Positions 8,420 through 15,985 of a stretch of 27,424 nt of DNA are shown here, one piece after another. A program made the translations under genes and the position numbers. The stretch covers positions 1-27,424 of the forward strand of contig CAJTUC010000044.1 of NCBI GenBank assembly GCA_910579395.1, read 5' to 3'. Position 1 is the first letter of the stretch. Every line of letters begins with the position of its first letter. The notes below the pieces were generated by a model. The model saw nothing but the letters and a program-made list of their open reading frames with translations. It ran no database searches and was not told where the DNA came from. This stretch comes from an uncultured Lachnospiraceae bacterium (GTDB lineage: Bacteria > Bacillota > Clostridia > Lachnospirales > Lachnospiraceae).

Positions 8420-9571
8420 ATGGCTAAGAATAAACCGGAAGGATATCTTACCGCGAAGGAATCCCGTAGGATATCCAGGGAGAATCGGCGTATTACCAAT
8501 CAATATGAAAAAGCGCGTAAACGGAAAAATGTGCCGGAATCTGAATATACAACAACTATGCGTGACGCAGATAATGCGGTGGAATTTGACAATCTGCACA
8601 CATACTTTTTCACGGATGCCGGTACGGTAAAATCTGTGGACGGCGTTACCTTTGAAGTGCCAATCGGCAAGACCGTGGGCGTGGTAGGGGAATCGGGCTG
8701 CGGAAAGTCTGTTACCAGTCTTTCTTTGATGCAGTTGATCCAGCGTCCGCATGGACAGATCGTGGAAGGTGAGATCCGCCTCAATCTCGGAGATGGCAGA
8801 GCCTACAATATTGCGAAAACGCCGAATGATAAGATGATGAATCTGCGTGGAAATTATGTTTCCATGATTTTTCAGGAGCCTATGACAAGTTTAAATCCGG
8901 TATTTCGTATCGGAGAGCAGGTGGATGAAGTGATCGCACTGCATGATGGGGTGGGAAAGACTAAAGAAGATATCAAAGCCCGTACCATCGAATTATTGAA
9001 AATGGTGGGAATCGCCAACAGCGAGGGCGTATATCGAATGTATCCCCATGAGCTTTCCGGCGGTATGCGTCAGCGTATTATGATCGCAATCGCGCTTGCA
9101 TGTAATCCGAGGATTATCATAGCGGACGAGCCGACAACGGCGTTGGATGTGACGATACAGGCACAGATTCTGGACCTGCTTCGGAATCTGAAAAATAAGA
9201 TTAATTCATCCATTATGCTGATCACGCATGATTTGGGTGTGATTGCGGAAATGGCGGATTATGTTGTCGTTATGTATGCCGGACGTGTGGTGGAGAAAGG
9301 AACGGTGCGGGACATTTTTTCCAATCCTTCTCATCCCTATACGATCGGTCTGATGGCGTCAAAGCCGGTGGTAGGCAAGCAGGTGGACAGACTGTATTCA
9401 ATTCCGGGCAAGGTGCCAAATCCTGTCAATATGCCCGATTACTGCTATTATAAAGACCGCTGTGAAATGTGTGTGGAGCGCTGTGCGGGTAAATATCCTG
9501 AGGAAATCAGCCTGTCGCCGACGCACAAAGTCAGCTGTTATCGTTTTTACGACGGAAAGGGGGAGAAGTAA
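8420..9571 (+). CDS. oppD: Oligopeptide ABC transporter ATP-binding protein (OppD-type)
   Basis: ATPase subunit with Walker A GESGCGKS, Q-loop FQEPMTSLNP, signature LSGGMRQR, Walker B IIIADEPTTALD and switch His in THD. The C-terminal oligopeptide-transporter extension has a cysteine cluster (DYCYYKDRCEMCVERC and a later Cys). Comparable clusters hold a 4Fe-4S centre in some Opp/Dpp structures; that is family knowledge. I start at ATG 8420, 7 bases after AAGGAGGGG, rather than ATG 8414, which almost touches it. A basic ~55-residue N-terminal extension precedes the ABC domain. The stop abuts the oppF start. Confidence 0.93.
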   Translation: MAKNKPEGYLTAKESRRISRENRRITNQYEKARKRKNVPESEYTTTMRDADNAVEFDNLHTYFFTDAGTVKSVDGVTFEVPIGKTVGVVGESGCGKSVTSLSLMQLIQRPHGQIVEGEIRLNLGDGRAYNIAKTPNDKMMNLRGNYVSMIFQEPMTSLNPVFRIGEQVDEVIALHDGVGKTKEDIKARTIELLKMVGIANSEGVYRMYPHELSGGMRQRIMIAIALACNPRIIIADEPTTALDVTIQAQILDLLRNLKNKINSSIMLITHDLGVIAEMADYVVVMYAGRVVEKGTVRDIFSNPSHPYTIGLMASKPVVGKQVDRLYSIPGKVPNPVNMPDYCYYKDRCEMCVERCAGKYPEEISLSPTHKVSCYRFYDGKGEK

Positions 9572-10600
9572 ATGTCTGATGAACGCACAATGATAGAAAA
9601 TGATTTTACCCCTGTTACCTATGACCCACAGTATATCCTGATGGTCAATGCCCTGAAAAAGTATTTTCCGGTCAAGGGCGGACTGGTTTCCAAAACGGTG
9701 GGATATGTGAAAGCGGTGGACGGCGTCACCTTTAACCTGAAACGGGGAACGACGATGGGACTGGTAGGAGAATCCGGCTGCGGAAAAACGACAACAGGGC
9801 GGACTATTCTGCGCCTGTCCGGTGAGAAGACCGGCGGGGAAGTGATTTTCAACGGAAAGGAGATTTATGATCTTTCCGTCAAAGAGATGCGGAGTATGCG
9901 TACCAAGATGCAGATCATCTTTCAGGATCCGTTTTCCAGCCTGTCGCCAAGACTGCCGGTAGGTGAGATCATCGGGGAGGCGGCCAGAGAGCATGGGCTT
10001 GTGAGCAAAGGTGAATTTGATGATTATATTGATAAAGTCATGGATAACTGTGGTCTGCAGCCTTTTCATAAAGACCGTTATCCGCACGAATTCTCCGGCG
10101 GACAGAGACAACGTATCTGTATTGCCCGGGCGCTTGCTCTGAATCCGGAATTTATTGTTTGCGATGAGCCGGTGTCGGCGCTGGATGTTTCGATTCAGGC
10201 ACAGATCATCAATCTGCTGAAAGATCTGCAGGAGGAGTATAAACTTACCTATTTGTTTATTTCGCATGACTTGAGTGTTGTTGAGCATATTTCTGATACG
10301 GTAGGTGTTATGTATCTGGGAAATCTGGTAGAGTATGGAGAGACAAAGGATATTTTTAACAATCCGCTGCATCCGTATACGAAAGCATTATTTTCCGCGA
10401 TTCCCATTCCGGATCCTGATGCAAAAATGAATCGTGTCGTATTGGAGGGGACGATTCCGTCTCCGACGAATCCGCCTACAGGATGTAAATTCCATACCCG
10501 CTGTGCGAACTGTATGGAAAAGTGTAAACAGACTGCTCCTGTGCAGAAGGAAATTGAACCGGGCCACTATGTAGTGTGTCACTTATATGGTGATGTATGA
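9572..10600 (+). CDS. oppF: Oligopeptide ABC transporter ATP-binding protein (OppF-type)
   Basis: Second ATPase subunit, 342 residues. Motifs: Walker A GESGCGKT, Q-loop FQDPFSSLSPR, signature FSGGQRQR, Walker B FIVCDEPVSALD, and SHD switch. The C-terminal extension ends with the cysteine cluster HTRCANCMEKC and HYVVCH. It starts directly after the oppD stop, with GGGGGAG upstream. Its stop overlaps the next start codon (ATGA), so translation is coupled to the small membrane protein gene. Confidence 0.93.
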   Translation: MSDERTMIENDFTPVTYDPQYILMVNALKKYFPVKGGLVSKTVGYVKAVDGVTFNLKRGTTMGLVGESGCGKTTTGRTILRLSGEKTGGEVIFNGKEIYDLSVKEMRSMRTKMQIIFQDPFSSLSPRLPVGEIIGEAAREHGLVSKGEFDDYIDKVMDNCGLQPFHKDRYPHEFSGGQRQRICIARALALNPEFIVCDEPVSALDVSIQAQIINLLKDLQEEYKLTYLFISHDLSVVEHISDTVGVMYLGNLVEYGETKDIFNNPLHPYTKALFSAIPIPDPDAKMNRVVLEGTIPSPTNPPTGCKFHTRCANCMEKCKQTAPVQKEIEPGHYVVCHLYGDV

Positions 10601-10878
10601 GCCGCCGGGAAAACTTTGAGGATGATGGACGCACCGTTGCCGATATGAGCGGGCTGGAAAGTCCCGGATTATTTGGCAGGCGTTCCGATTTTTCTCAGGC
10701 AGGGCGGAAGCATTCCGATTACGATGAAAAAGAAAGAAATCCATGGGAAGATGCGCCGTTCACATGGAAAGAAAGATTTCGCTATATGGGAGTGGCGCTT
10801 GGCGCGGCACTCTCCATAGCGTTTGTATTTCTGGCCGGCATAGCGTTTATTATCTGGCTGATTACGCTGTATACATAG
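10597..10878 (+). CDS. Small single-span membrane protein at the end of the opp operon
   Basis: A 93-residue protein whose ATG overlaps the oppF stop (ATGA, 10597-10600). Residues 1-60 are polar and charged; one hydrophobic span lies at about 65-90 (YMGVALGAALSIAFVFLAGIAFIIWLI). No family is recognised. Coupling to oppF suggests an accessory role in the transporter, which is inference. Its stop codon forms the base of the shared terminator hairpin. Confidence 0.75.
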   Translation: MSRRENFEDDGRTVADMSGLESPGLFGRRSDFSQAGRKHSDYDEKERNPWEDAPFTWKERFRYMGVALGAALSIAFVFLAGIAFIIWLITLYT

Positions 10879-10916
10879 TGTGAAGAAGACTTGCTGCGCA
10901 AGTCTTCTTCACACTA
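10876..10916. terminator. Bidirectional 19-bp terminator between convergent genes
   Basis: A perfect 19-bp inverted repeat (10876-10894 with 10898-10916) around a 3-base loop TGC. It serves the opp operon on the plus strand and the YicG-like gene on the minus strand. The outermost three base pairs are the TAG stop codons of both genes. T tracts are weak on both sides. Confidence 0.8.
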
Positions 10917-11564
10917 TTCATTTTCCACACCAGGCAGATTCCATCGGTAATGGCTTGCCAGGATGCGGATTGCGACGACAAGAAGGGCGCTGAACAGCAT
11001 AGCATAATCCGAGTGGGTGAACTGTAAAAGCAGGACATACAGACAGGCGCCGGAAATGGATGCACAGGCGTAGATGTGCTTTTTCAGGACAAAAGGAGTT
11101 TCGCCCGCCATGATGTCCCGCAGGATACCGCCGCCGATGCCTGTGATGACGCCGAGGAAAATGATCAGGAAGTGATATTCGCCGTAGCCTGCTTCCACAC
11201 CGGTATCGACACCGGTAACGGTGAAGGCGCCAAGACCGATGGCATCCAGAATATTCATGATCTTTTCGTAGTTTTCCATATAATGGCTCCCCAGCAAAAA
11301 AGGCCGGAAGCGAAATAACAGGAAGAGGACGAGTACGGTCAGAAAGGCGGCAAATACATAGACAGGATTGCGGAACATATTGGGTGGGATGCTTCCAATC
11401 ACCAGGTCGCGGAGCATTCCGCCGCCAACAGCCGTGATGACGCCGAGAACGATGATGCCGAATAAATCCAGTTTTTTACGGACTGCGACCATGGCGCCGG
11501 AAGATGCAAAGGCCACGGTTCCGATGATTTCTATTGGAAAAAAGATGGTTGAATGCAGTTCCAT
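10914..11564 (-). CDS. TRIC/YicG-like (UPF0126) membrane protein
   Basis: A 216-residue integral membrane protein with seven likely spans. It has two repeats, each with the glycine signature of the family: GGGMLRDLVIG and GGGILRDIMAG. The family includes E. coli YicG and relatives of TRIC cation channels; the transported species is not settled for bacterial members. The ATG at 11564 has GGAGGT 5 bases upstream. A strong promoter precedes it. The gene converges on the opp operon and shares its terminator. Confidence 0.9.
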   Translation of the reverse strand: MELHSTIFFPIEIIGTVAFASSGAMVAVRKKLDLFGIIVLGVITAVGGGMLRDLVIGSIPPNMFRNPVYVFAAFLTVLVLFLLFRFRPFLLGSHYMENYEKIMNILDAIGLGAFTVTGVDTGVEAGYGEYHFLIIFLGVITGIGGGILRDIMAGETPFVLKKHIYACASISGACLYVLLLQFTHSDYAMLFSALLVVAIRILASHYRWNLPGVENE

Positions 11565-11586
11565 GTGTTACCTCCATATCTTACAT

Positions 11587-11615
11587 AATATAGCATACCT
11601 GTCCATATATCTCAA
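11587..11615 (-). promoter_or_regulatory. Promoter of the YicG-like gene
   Basis: On the minus strand TTGAGA (11610-11615) and TATATT (11587-11592) are 17 bases apart, with TG just ahead of the -10 box. Confidence 0.65.
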
Positions 11616-11662
11616 GAATGAAAAATTTGCGGTCAAATAGCGAAATAAATAGAAACACTTGA

Positions 11663-11694
11663 ACGACACATGTAGTCTGCGTGTGCCGTTTTTT
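11663..11694 (+). terminator. Terminator-like hairpin ahead of the MATE/ABC relic
   Basis: A 10-bp stem with one A-C mismatch (11663-11672 with 11680-11689), a 7-base loop, then TTTTTT. It lies 23 bases before a relic start codon, so it may once have been a leader attenuator. Confidence 0.5.
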
Positions 11695-11716
11695 GTTTCT
11701 GAAAAAGGAGAAAATT

Positions 11717-11908
11717 ATGGAAACAAGTAATTAACTGGGAAGTGAGAAGATTGGAAAAGGTGTAGGTTATCTGGGAAATGCGGCGGCCCTTGTTATTCTC
11801 ATGGACCACGGAAGAATCGTAGAAAGCGGAGACCATGACACGCTGTTGGCGAAGAAAGGGATGTACTATGACCTGTATATGACGCAGTATGCGGGAATTG
11901 CGACGTAA
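11717..11908 (+). pseudogene. Chimeric relic: MATE transporter N-terminus joined to an ABC exporter C-terminus
   Basis: AAAGGAG precedes ATG 11717. The frame reads METSN, then TAA, then LGSEKIGK, which matches the usual N-terminus of MATE efflux proteins (N-x-LGTEKIGK) with a CAA-to-TAA type nonsense change. In the same frame the sequence changes to ALVILMDHGRIVESGDHDTLL and YYDLYMTQYA, the end of the ATPase domain of an MsbA/BmrA-type ABC exporter after the Walker B/H-loop area. The stop is at 11906-11908. Everything between the two ends is missing. I read this as the scar of a large deletion joining two neighbouring transporter genes; the ABC part could also be the 3' end of a single lost gene. 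Confidence 0.7.
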
Positions 11909-11944
11909 TTTATGCAAGTGGGGCAGCTGCGCAGCTTGTGCTTT

Positions 11945-12904
11945 TTATAAAATAGACGCCTGCCGCCGCAGCCTCGCTTTCAGAAGCGTCAGAAACCTAT
12001 CGCTTCCGAGCACCGTCAGCATGGGGCCGAACGACATGACTTCAATCAGCAGTTCGGTTTCCATGTTCTGATTATAATAAATCAGGCATTCATAGGTATC
12101 TTCATCTATTCTGGAAGTATTTTTTTCATAATTGGCAAAATGCAGCATGGCACGCTCAAGGGCATTTCGTTTGTTGACGATCTGCAGCTTGAGCGGTTCC
12201 TTATAATAGGAACTTTGAATGAGCGCGTTTAAATCAATGGAAGAGGAGAGCGTTTTTTCCATTGGCTGAACACTCCGTATCCGGGCGATGTTCAGAAGCT
12301 CCAGCCGCATTCTGCCGCTTCCGGTGTTTTTCAGAGCAAGGAGCCGGAATTTGTCGTTCTTTACGGAGTATTCCAGACGGGCGGGAACGTAGTGATGGTG
12401 GACGCGGTTTCCGTTAGGCGCGTTGTAGTCGATATCCACATACTGTCTTTTTTTCTGTGCCTGAAGCAGAATGCGGAAATTGCTGCGGTATGTTTCGTCA
12501 GCATAAGGGTCGCCGCCGGCAAATCGGTCATAATAATAGAACTGTTCCTGCCTCCAGAGCGGTGTGACATCAGAGAGCATGCCTTGCAGCGTTTCAAGCT
12601 GTTCCGGTGCAAGGAACAGGCCGATGCGGGAATCGGATAACAGCGCTTTTAGATAAGATTTTTCGAGGTTGGAAAGCGGTGTGATCAAAGGAAAGGAGAG
12701 TTTGGAAAGATACAGCCCGCCGTCCCTGTCGAATAAATTCCAGGCACCGCTTTCCAGTTTGGGAATGATGGAAAGCAGGCTTTCTTCAAAACCTTCGGCG
12801 GAAATCTGCGCGCGGATATCCTGCATGGAGACAGCGTTTTGGTTGGATAGTAAATGCCGCATTACCTGATAGTAGCAGCTGTATATTTCAGAAAATAATT
12901 CCAT
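11945..12904 (-). CDS. WYL-domain transcriptional regulator
   Basis: A 319-residue protein. The N-terminal ~90 residues contain predicted helices (ISAEGFEESLLSIIPKL) that suit a divergent winged-helix region. The WYL domain is centred on residues ~150-215 (VDIDYNAPNGN, HHHYVPARLEYSVKNDKFRLLALKN). WYL domains bind ligands, often nucleic acid or nucleotides, in bacterial regulators. AGGAG lies 10 bases before ATG 12904. It follows another WYL gene on the same strand with a 78-base gap, and the two are probably one operon. Confidence 0.85.
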   Translation of the reverse strand: MELFSEIYSCYYQVMRHLLSNQNAVSMQDIRAQISAEGFEESLLSIIPKLESGAWNLFDRDGGLYLSKLSFPLITPLSNLEKSYLKALLSDSRIGLFLAPEQLETLQGMLSDVTPLWRQEQFYYYDRFAGGDPYADETYRSNFRILLQAQKKRQYVDIDYNAPNGNRVHHHYVPARLEYSVKNDKFRLLALKNTGSGRMRLELLNIARIRSVQPMEKTLSSSIDLNALIQSSYYKEPLKLQIVNKRNALERAMLHFANYEKNTSRIDEDTYECLIYYNQNMETELLIEVMSFGPMLTVLGSDRFLTLLKARLRRQASIL

Positions 12905-12945
12905 CGTCTGTTTTCTCCTGTTTCATTTTTCCTGTTTCGTTTTCG

Positions 12946-12988
12946 GAATGCTGCCATACAGCGCAGTCGCAGTATGGCAGAGTCATTC
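12946..12988. repeat. Hairpin between the two WYL genes
   Basis: CTGCCATAC pairs with GTATGGCAG (9 bp) and GAATG with CATTC outside. It includes the stop codon of the upstream WYL gene (12983-12985). No T tract follows on either strand, so it is more likely an RNA-processing or attenuation structure than a terminator. Next to it, at 12916-12943, is a 14-bp tandem near-duplication (TCCTGTTTCATTTT / TCCTGTTTCGTTTT). Confidence 0.5.
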
Positions 12989-14224
12989 CTGTTCTATCCC
13001 ATAGATACGGTACATGGACTGTAAGTCCCGGTAAAACTGCCGTACTACCGATTGGTCGCTGCATTCCAATGCAAGGATTCGTCCTGTAAAAGTGCGGATC
13101 CACGGCAAAAGTTCATTGCAGTCAAATACTTCGACTTCATATAAGTAAGTATTGGGCGCCGTTCTGGTGACGGTACCGCCCCGGCCTTCCTGCTCCAGAC
13201 GGGTGAGGATGTAATTTTCGGAAGGTTCCAGAACCTGAAGGGTCATGGACAGTTTATCCAGAAAATGCTTTCCGCCGTTTTGAAAAGAAACGCCCCAGAG
13301 TTTCTCACGGTTCCGATTCAGCTTTTCTGACAGTTCGTCATATTCTTCCGCTTTTTCCATAAGGGTAACGCGTTTGACGGAGTCCAGCCGGAAACAGGTA
13401 AAGCGTCTGCTGCGGCGCACATAACCGCACAGAAAACGCCGGCCGCTTCTGGTGCTGATAAAAATCTGCAGGGGAATGCAGTGCGCCGTGCCGGCGTTTC
13501 CCTGTTTGGAACTCTTGATTTCGAGCTGTACGGCACTCTTTTGATTCATGGCATTTAAGAGCTCCAACAGTATTTCTTCTTCCAGCGTATGTACAAAAAA
13601 ACTGTGCTTCACGCGGAAACTTCGGTTGCCGGAATCGAACTGTTCCAACAGTTCATTGCCGATGATGCCGAAAATACCGGCCATTTGATAGAAGGCGAGC
13701 GCGTCCAGGACGGCTTCATTGGAACCGAGCCAGACCGCCGGCGCATCATCGAGGAAAAAGACGACCGTCTTTCCGTTCTTTTCCTTCTGCAGCAGACCCT
13801 CTTTTACATAGGTATTGCATTTCCGCCGGACGAGCTGGATATCGAAGAGGACTTCGTATCCGGCAAGCAGGCCGTCCGTGATTTCTTCCGCCGTCATTTT
13901 CCGGCCGTCCCGAAGCAGGTCCAGTATCAGAAAATGCAGAACGATATCGTTGTCGGTAAAGCTTTTTGTTTTCCATACCTGAAAAAGCGGGTTGGTGTCG
14001 AGAAGGCTGCTGTCAATCGCGAGCGAAAGATTGGAGCCGTCCGCTGCATAGTCTTTCCGCACATAGGGCGCAAGCCAGCTTTCGAGCCGCCGCCGCTCGT
14101 TATCATAGGTGCGGGGACTTTTGTCTTTGAAGTCATTTCGGGTCTTAAAGCCATAGACGAAAAAATCCCGGACATATTCTCTTGTTTTGGGGAAACTCCC
14201 GATTAGTTCCTGAAAATCGGACAT
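12983..14224 (-). CDS. WYL-domain transcriptional regulator
   Basis: A 413-residue protein. The N-terminus (residues 1-90) resembles the region found in Clostridial WYL regulators (SPRTYDNERRRLESWL). A winged-helix-like part lies near 90-150 (LDLLRDGRKMTAEEITDGL, VRRKCNTYVKEGLLQKEK). The WYL part is at about 230-300 (VQLEIKSSKQGN, GRRFLCGYVRRSRRFTCFRLDSVKRV). A WCX-like C-terminal domain follows. It is first in a two-gene WYL operon behind a good promoter. Different WYL cores in the pair suggest a heteromer or ancient duplication, which is inference. Confidence 0.85.
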   Translation of the reverse strand: MSDFQELIGSFPKTREYVRDFFVYGFKTRNDFKDKSPRTYDNERRRLESWLAPYVRKDYAADGSNLSLAIDSSLLDTNPLFQVWKTKSFTDNDIVLHFLILDLLRDGRKMTAEEITDGLLAGYEVLFDIQLVRRKCNTYVKEGLLQKEKNGKTVVFFLDDAPAVWLGSNEAVLDALAFYQMAGIFGIIGNELLEQFDSGNRSFRVKHSFFVHTLEEEILLELLNAMNQKSAVQLEIKSSKQGNAGTAHCIPLQIFISTRSGRRFLCGYVRRSRRFTCFRLDSVKRVTLMEKAEEYDELSEKLNRNREKLWGVSFQNGGKHFLDKLSMTLQVLEPSENYILTRLEQEGRGGTVTRTAPNTYLYEVEVFDCNELLPWIRTFTGRILALECSDQSVVRQFYRDLQSMYRIYGIEQE

Positions 14225-14284
14225 TGGTTGTGGACTCCTGTTATTTTCGTATTCGTCTTTTGTTAAGTTGAAAATAATAATTAT

Positions 14285-14313
14285 ATTATATGAAAAAGTG
14301 ATAAAAAATACAA
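14285..14313 (-). promoter_or_regulatory. Promoter of the WYL operon
   Basis: On the minus strand TTGTAT (14308-14313) and TATAAT (14285-14290) are 17 bases apart, ~60 bases before the start of the 413-residue WYL gene, in an AT-rich stretch. The remainder of 14225-14490 holds no gene. Confidence 0.65.
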
Positions 14314-14353
14314 TGTTATAAAATTAATTTCTCTCAAATTAATTCGTCTAAAA

Positions 14354-14382
14354 TTGCTTTCTTTCTTTTTTTATGATAAACT
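14354..14382 (+). promoter_or_regulatory. Possible promoter for the small lipoprotein and kinase/NUDIX genes
   Basis: TTGCTT (14354-14359) and TAAACT (14377-14382) are separated by 17 bases. Matches are moderate and the leader of ~100 bases is long, so this is tentative. Confidence 0.35.
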
Positions 14383-14490
14383 TTTTTCATTCGTGGATAC
14401 ATATGGTCAGACGTGCAGGAAAGATATTTAGAGGTAACTTAAAGACTGCTTTGCTATCATAAAGAAAAAAGGCAAAGTGAGGTCATAAAA

Positions 14491-14631
14491 ATGGAAAGAA
14501 AATATGCAGTAACGGCGGGGATTATGACGTTTATGGTGGCAGTAGGGATCATGACGCTTATGATGGCAGTGATGACAGTGATGACAGGATGTAGCAGCGG
14601 GCGGGAAACGGGACAGCAAAAATATGAGTAG
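14491..14631 (+). CDS. Very small putative lipoprotein
   Basis: A 46-codon frame whose product starts MERKYAVTAG, runs through a Met/Thr/Val-rich hydrophobic stretch and reaches MTGCSS with a lipobox Cys at residue 34. About 12 residues (SSGRETGQQKYE) remain after it. The hydrophobic part is encoded by an imperfect 27-base duplication. The ribosome site (GTGAGG) is weak. It could be a genuine tiny lipoprotein or the 5' relic of a larger one cut short; the next gene starts 48 bases later. Confidence 0.5.
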   Translation: MERKYAVTAGIMTFMVAVGIMTLMMAVMTVMTGCSSGRETGQQKYE

Positions 14632-14678
14632 AAGCAAGAGACATAGATTTTTTATTGTTGTCAAAGGGGGGCACATTT

Positions 14679-15251
14679 ATGAAAAAATTGTTGTTGATCA
14701 CAGGTGATATCGCGGCCGGCAAGTCAACATTTTCTAAAATATTGGCTGAAAGATATCGCGTTGCTGTATTCCAAAAGGATACGGTAAAGGAGATTTTAGG
14801 CGATTCCATCGGATTTCGTGACCGTGAAGAGAATAAAAGGCTTTCCAATGCAGCGGTAGAAACGATGTGCCATATTTTTATGCAGATTGCGGCAACGGGT
14901 GGCGCCGTTATTCTCGAAGCAAATTTCCATGAGGCCGAATTGGAAAAATTACATACCATTGCACATGCCAAAGAATATGATGTTCTGACGATTGTGCTTC
15001 GGGGCGACGCGGAAGTTCTGTATCGCAGGTATCTTCACCGCATGAAGGAGGAGAACCGGCATCCGGTTCATTTAACGACGACGTTGGATGTAAAAGAGGA
15101 TTTTATAAAGACTGCGGAGTGGATTCGGAAGGAAAAGGTCATGGGAGAAACGCTGGTCGTTGAAGCCACGGATTTTTCGTATCAGGAAGATTCTGTGGTG
15201 CTTGCGCGGGTTGATTCTTTTATGGAAGGACAAATTGTAGAGGGAGTGTGA
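14679..15251 (+). CDS. P-loop kinase-like ATP-binding protein
   Basis: A 190-residue P-loop protein with Walker A GDIAAGKST at residues 9-17. The Asp at FQKD (about residue 33) and the Arg-rich lid (LYRRYLHRMKEENRHP, about 110-125) fit the zeta-toxin/chloramphenicol-phosphotransferase/nucleotide kinase fold group. The substrate is unknown: nucleotide, sugar, antibiotic and RNA end are all possible. I start at ATG 14679, 7 bases after AAAGGGGGG; the TTG at 14655 lacks a ribosome site. The stop is 4 bases before the NUDIX gene, so the two form an operon. Confidence 0.85.
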   Translation: MKKLLLITGDIAAGKSTFSKILAERYRVAVFQKDTVKEILGDSIGFRDREENKRLSNAAVETMCHIFMQIAATGGAVILEANFHEAELEKLHTIAHAKEYDVLTIVLRGDAEVLYRRYLHRMKEENRHPVHLTTTLDVKEDFIKTAEWIRKEKVMGETLVVEATDFSYQEDSVVLARVDSFMEGQIVEGV

Positions 15252-15255
15252 ATTT

Positions 15256-15747
15256 ATGGGCAGAGATATTCTTTTTAAGACAGATGATTTTATATTTTCA
15301 TACAGAGTTGGCGGTCTGCTTATTAAAAATGATAAAATACTGCTGCAAAAGCCTGAGAATGATGATTTTGCGATTATCGGGGGTCATGTGTCCAGCCTTG
15401 AAACAACTGCGGAAACTTTGAAAAGAGAATTTGAAGAAGAACTTCATGCAAAAATAGAGGTAGACAATTTAGCTGCCGTCGGTGAAGTGTTTTTCTCCTG
15501 GGGGCAGAAGCCCTGCCATCAAATTTGTCTGTATTATAAAGTGCATTTGCTGAACGATAGCGATATACCATCAGAAGGTTCTTTTCATGGATATGATGAT
15601 TTGGATAATGAAAGGATTGATTTGGATTTTTGCTGGGTTCCGTTAGAAAAATTAAAACATGGATTAAAGGTATATCCGCTGGAGCTGATACCATATATTT
15701 TGAATGATCATAGTGAAACTGCACATTTTGTTTCAAAGCAGATATAA
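15256..15747 (+). CDS. NUDIX hydrolase
   Basis: A 163-residue protein with the Nudix box G43-x5-E49-x7-REFEEE (57-62), the Mg2+-binding catalytic helix. The conserved Gly after EExG is His64 here. Members hydrolyse nucleoside diphosphate-linked compounds; the substrate cannot be deduced. GAGGGAG lies upstream of ATG 15256. It is coupled to the P-loop kinase gene and followed by a strong terminator. Confidence 0.9.
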   Translation: MGRDILFKTDDFIFSYRVGGLLIKNDKILLQKPENDDFAIIGGHVSSLETTAETLKREFEEELHAKIEVDNLAAVGEVFFSWGQKPCHQICLYYKVHLLNDSDIPSEGSFHGYDDLDNERIDLDFCWVPLEKLKHGLKVYPLELIPYILNDHSETAHFVSKQI

Positions 15748-15798
15748 TATACAGGAGCGCATGGAACCTTCATCTATGCGTTCTATTTCGTATTATAA

Positions 15799-15848
15799 AA
15801 GTGTAATTGTCAGAGACTGATTATCTCTGGCAGTTGCACTTATTTTTT
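15799..15848 (+). terminator. Strong intrinsic terminator after the kinase/NUDIX pair
   Basis: An 18-bp fully paired stem allowing G-U pairs (15799-15816 with 15824-15841), a 7-base loop and then ATTTTTT (15842-15848). It separates this pair from rtcB transcriptionally. A weak -10 box TATAAT at 15913-15918 may start rtcB transcription, but no good -35 box is at the right distance. Confidence 0.85.
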
Positions 15849-15985
15849 GGTAAAAATGGATGATAGTGGAAGTTCGCAACTTTTTTAAAATGATAATCAG
15901 AAAACGGCCGTATATAATAACATCAACAGATACAAATAAGAAAGCAATTTAAAAGCCGAAGGTGCGGCGGAAAAGGAGGATATGT

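Noticed and set aside
15781..15985. A confident promoter for rtcB
   Set aside because: TATAAT at 15913-15918 is good but no -35-like hexamer lies 16-18 bases upstream.
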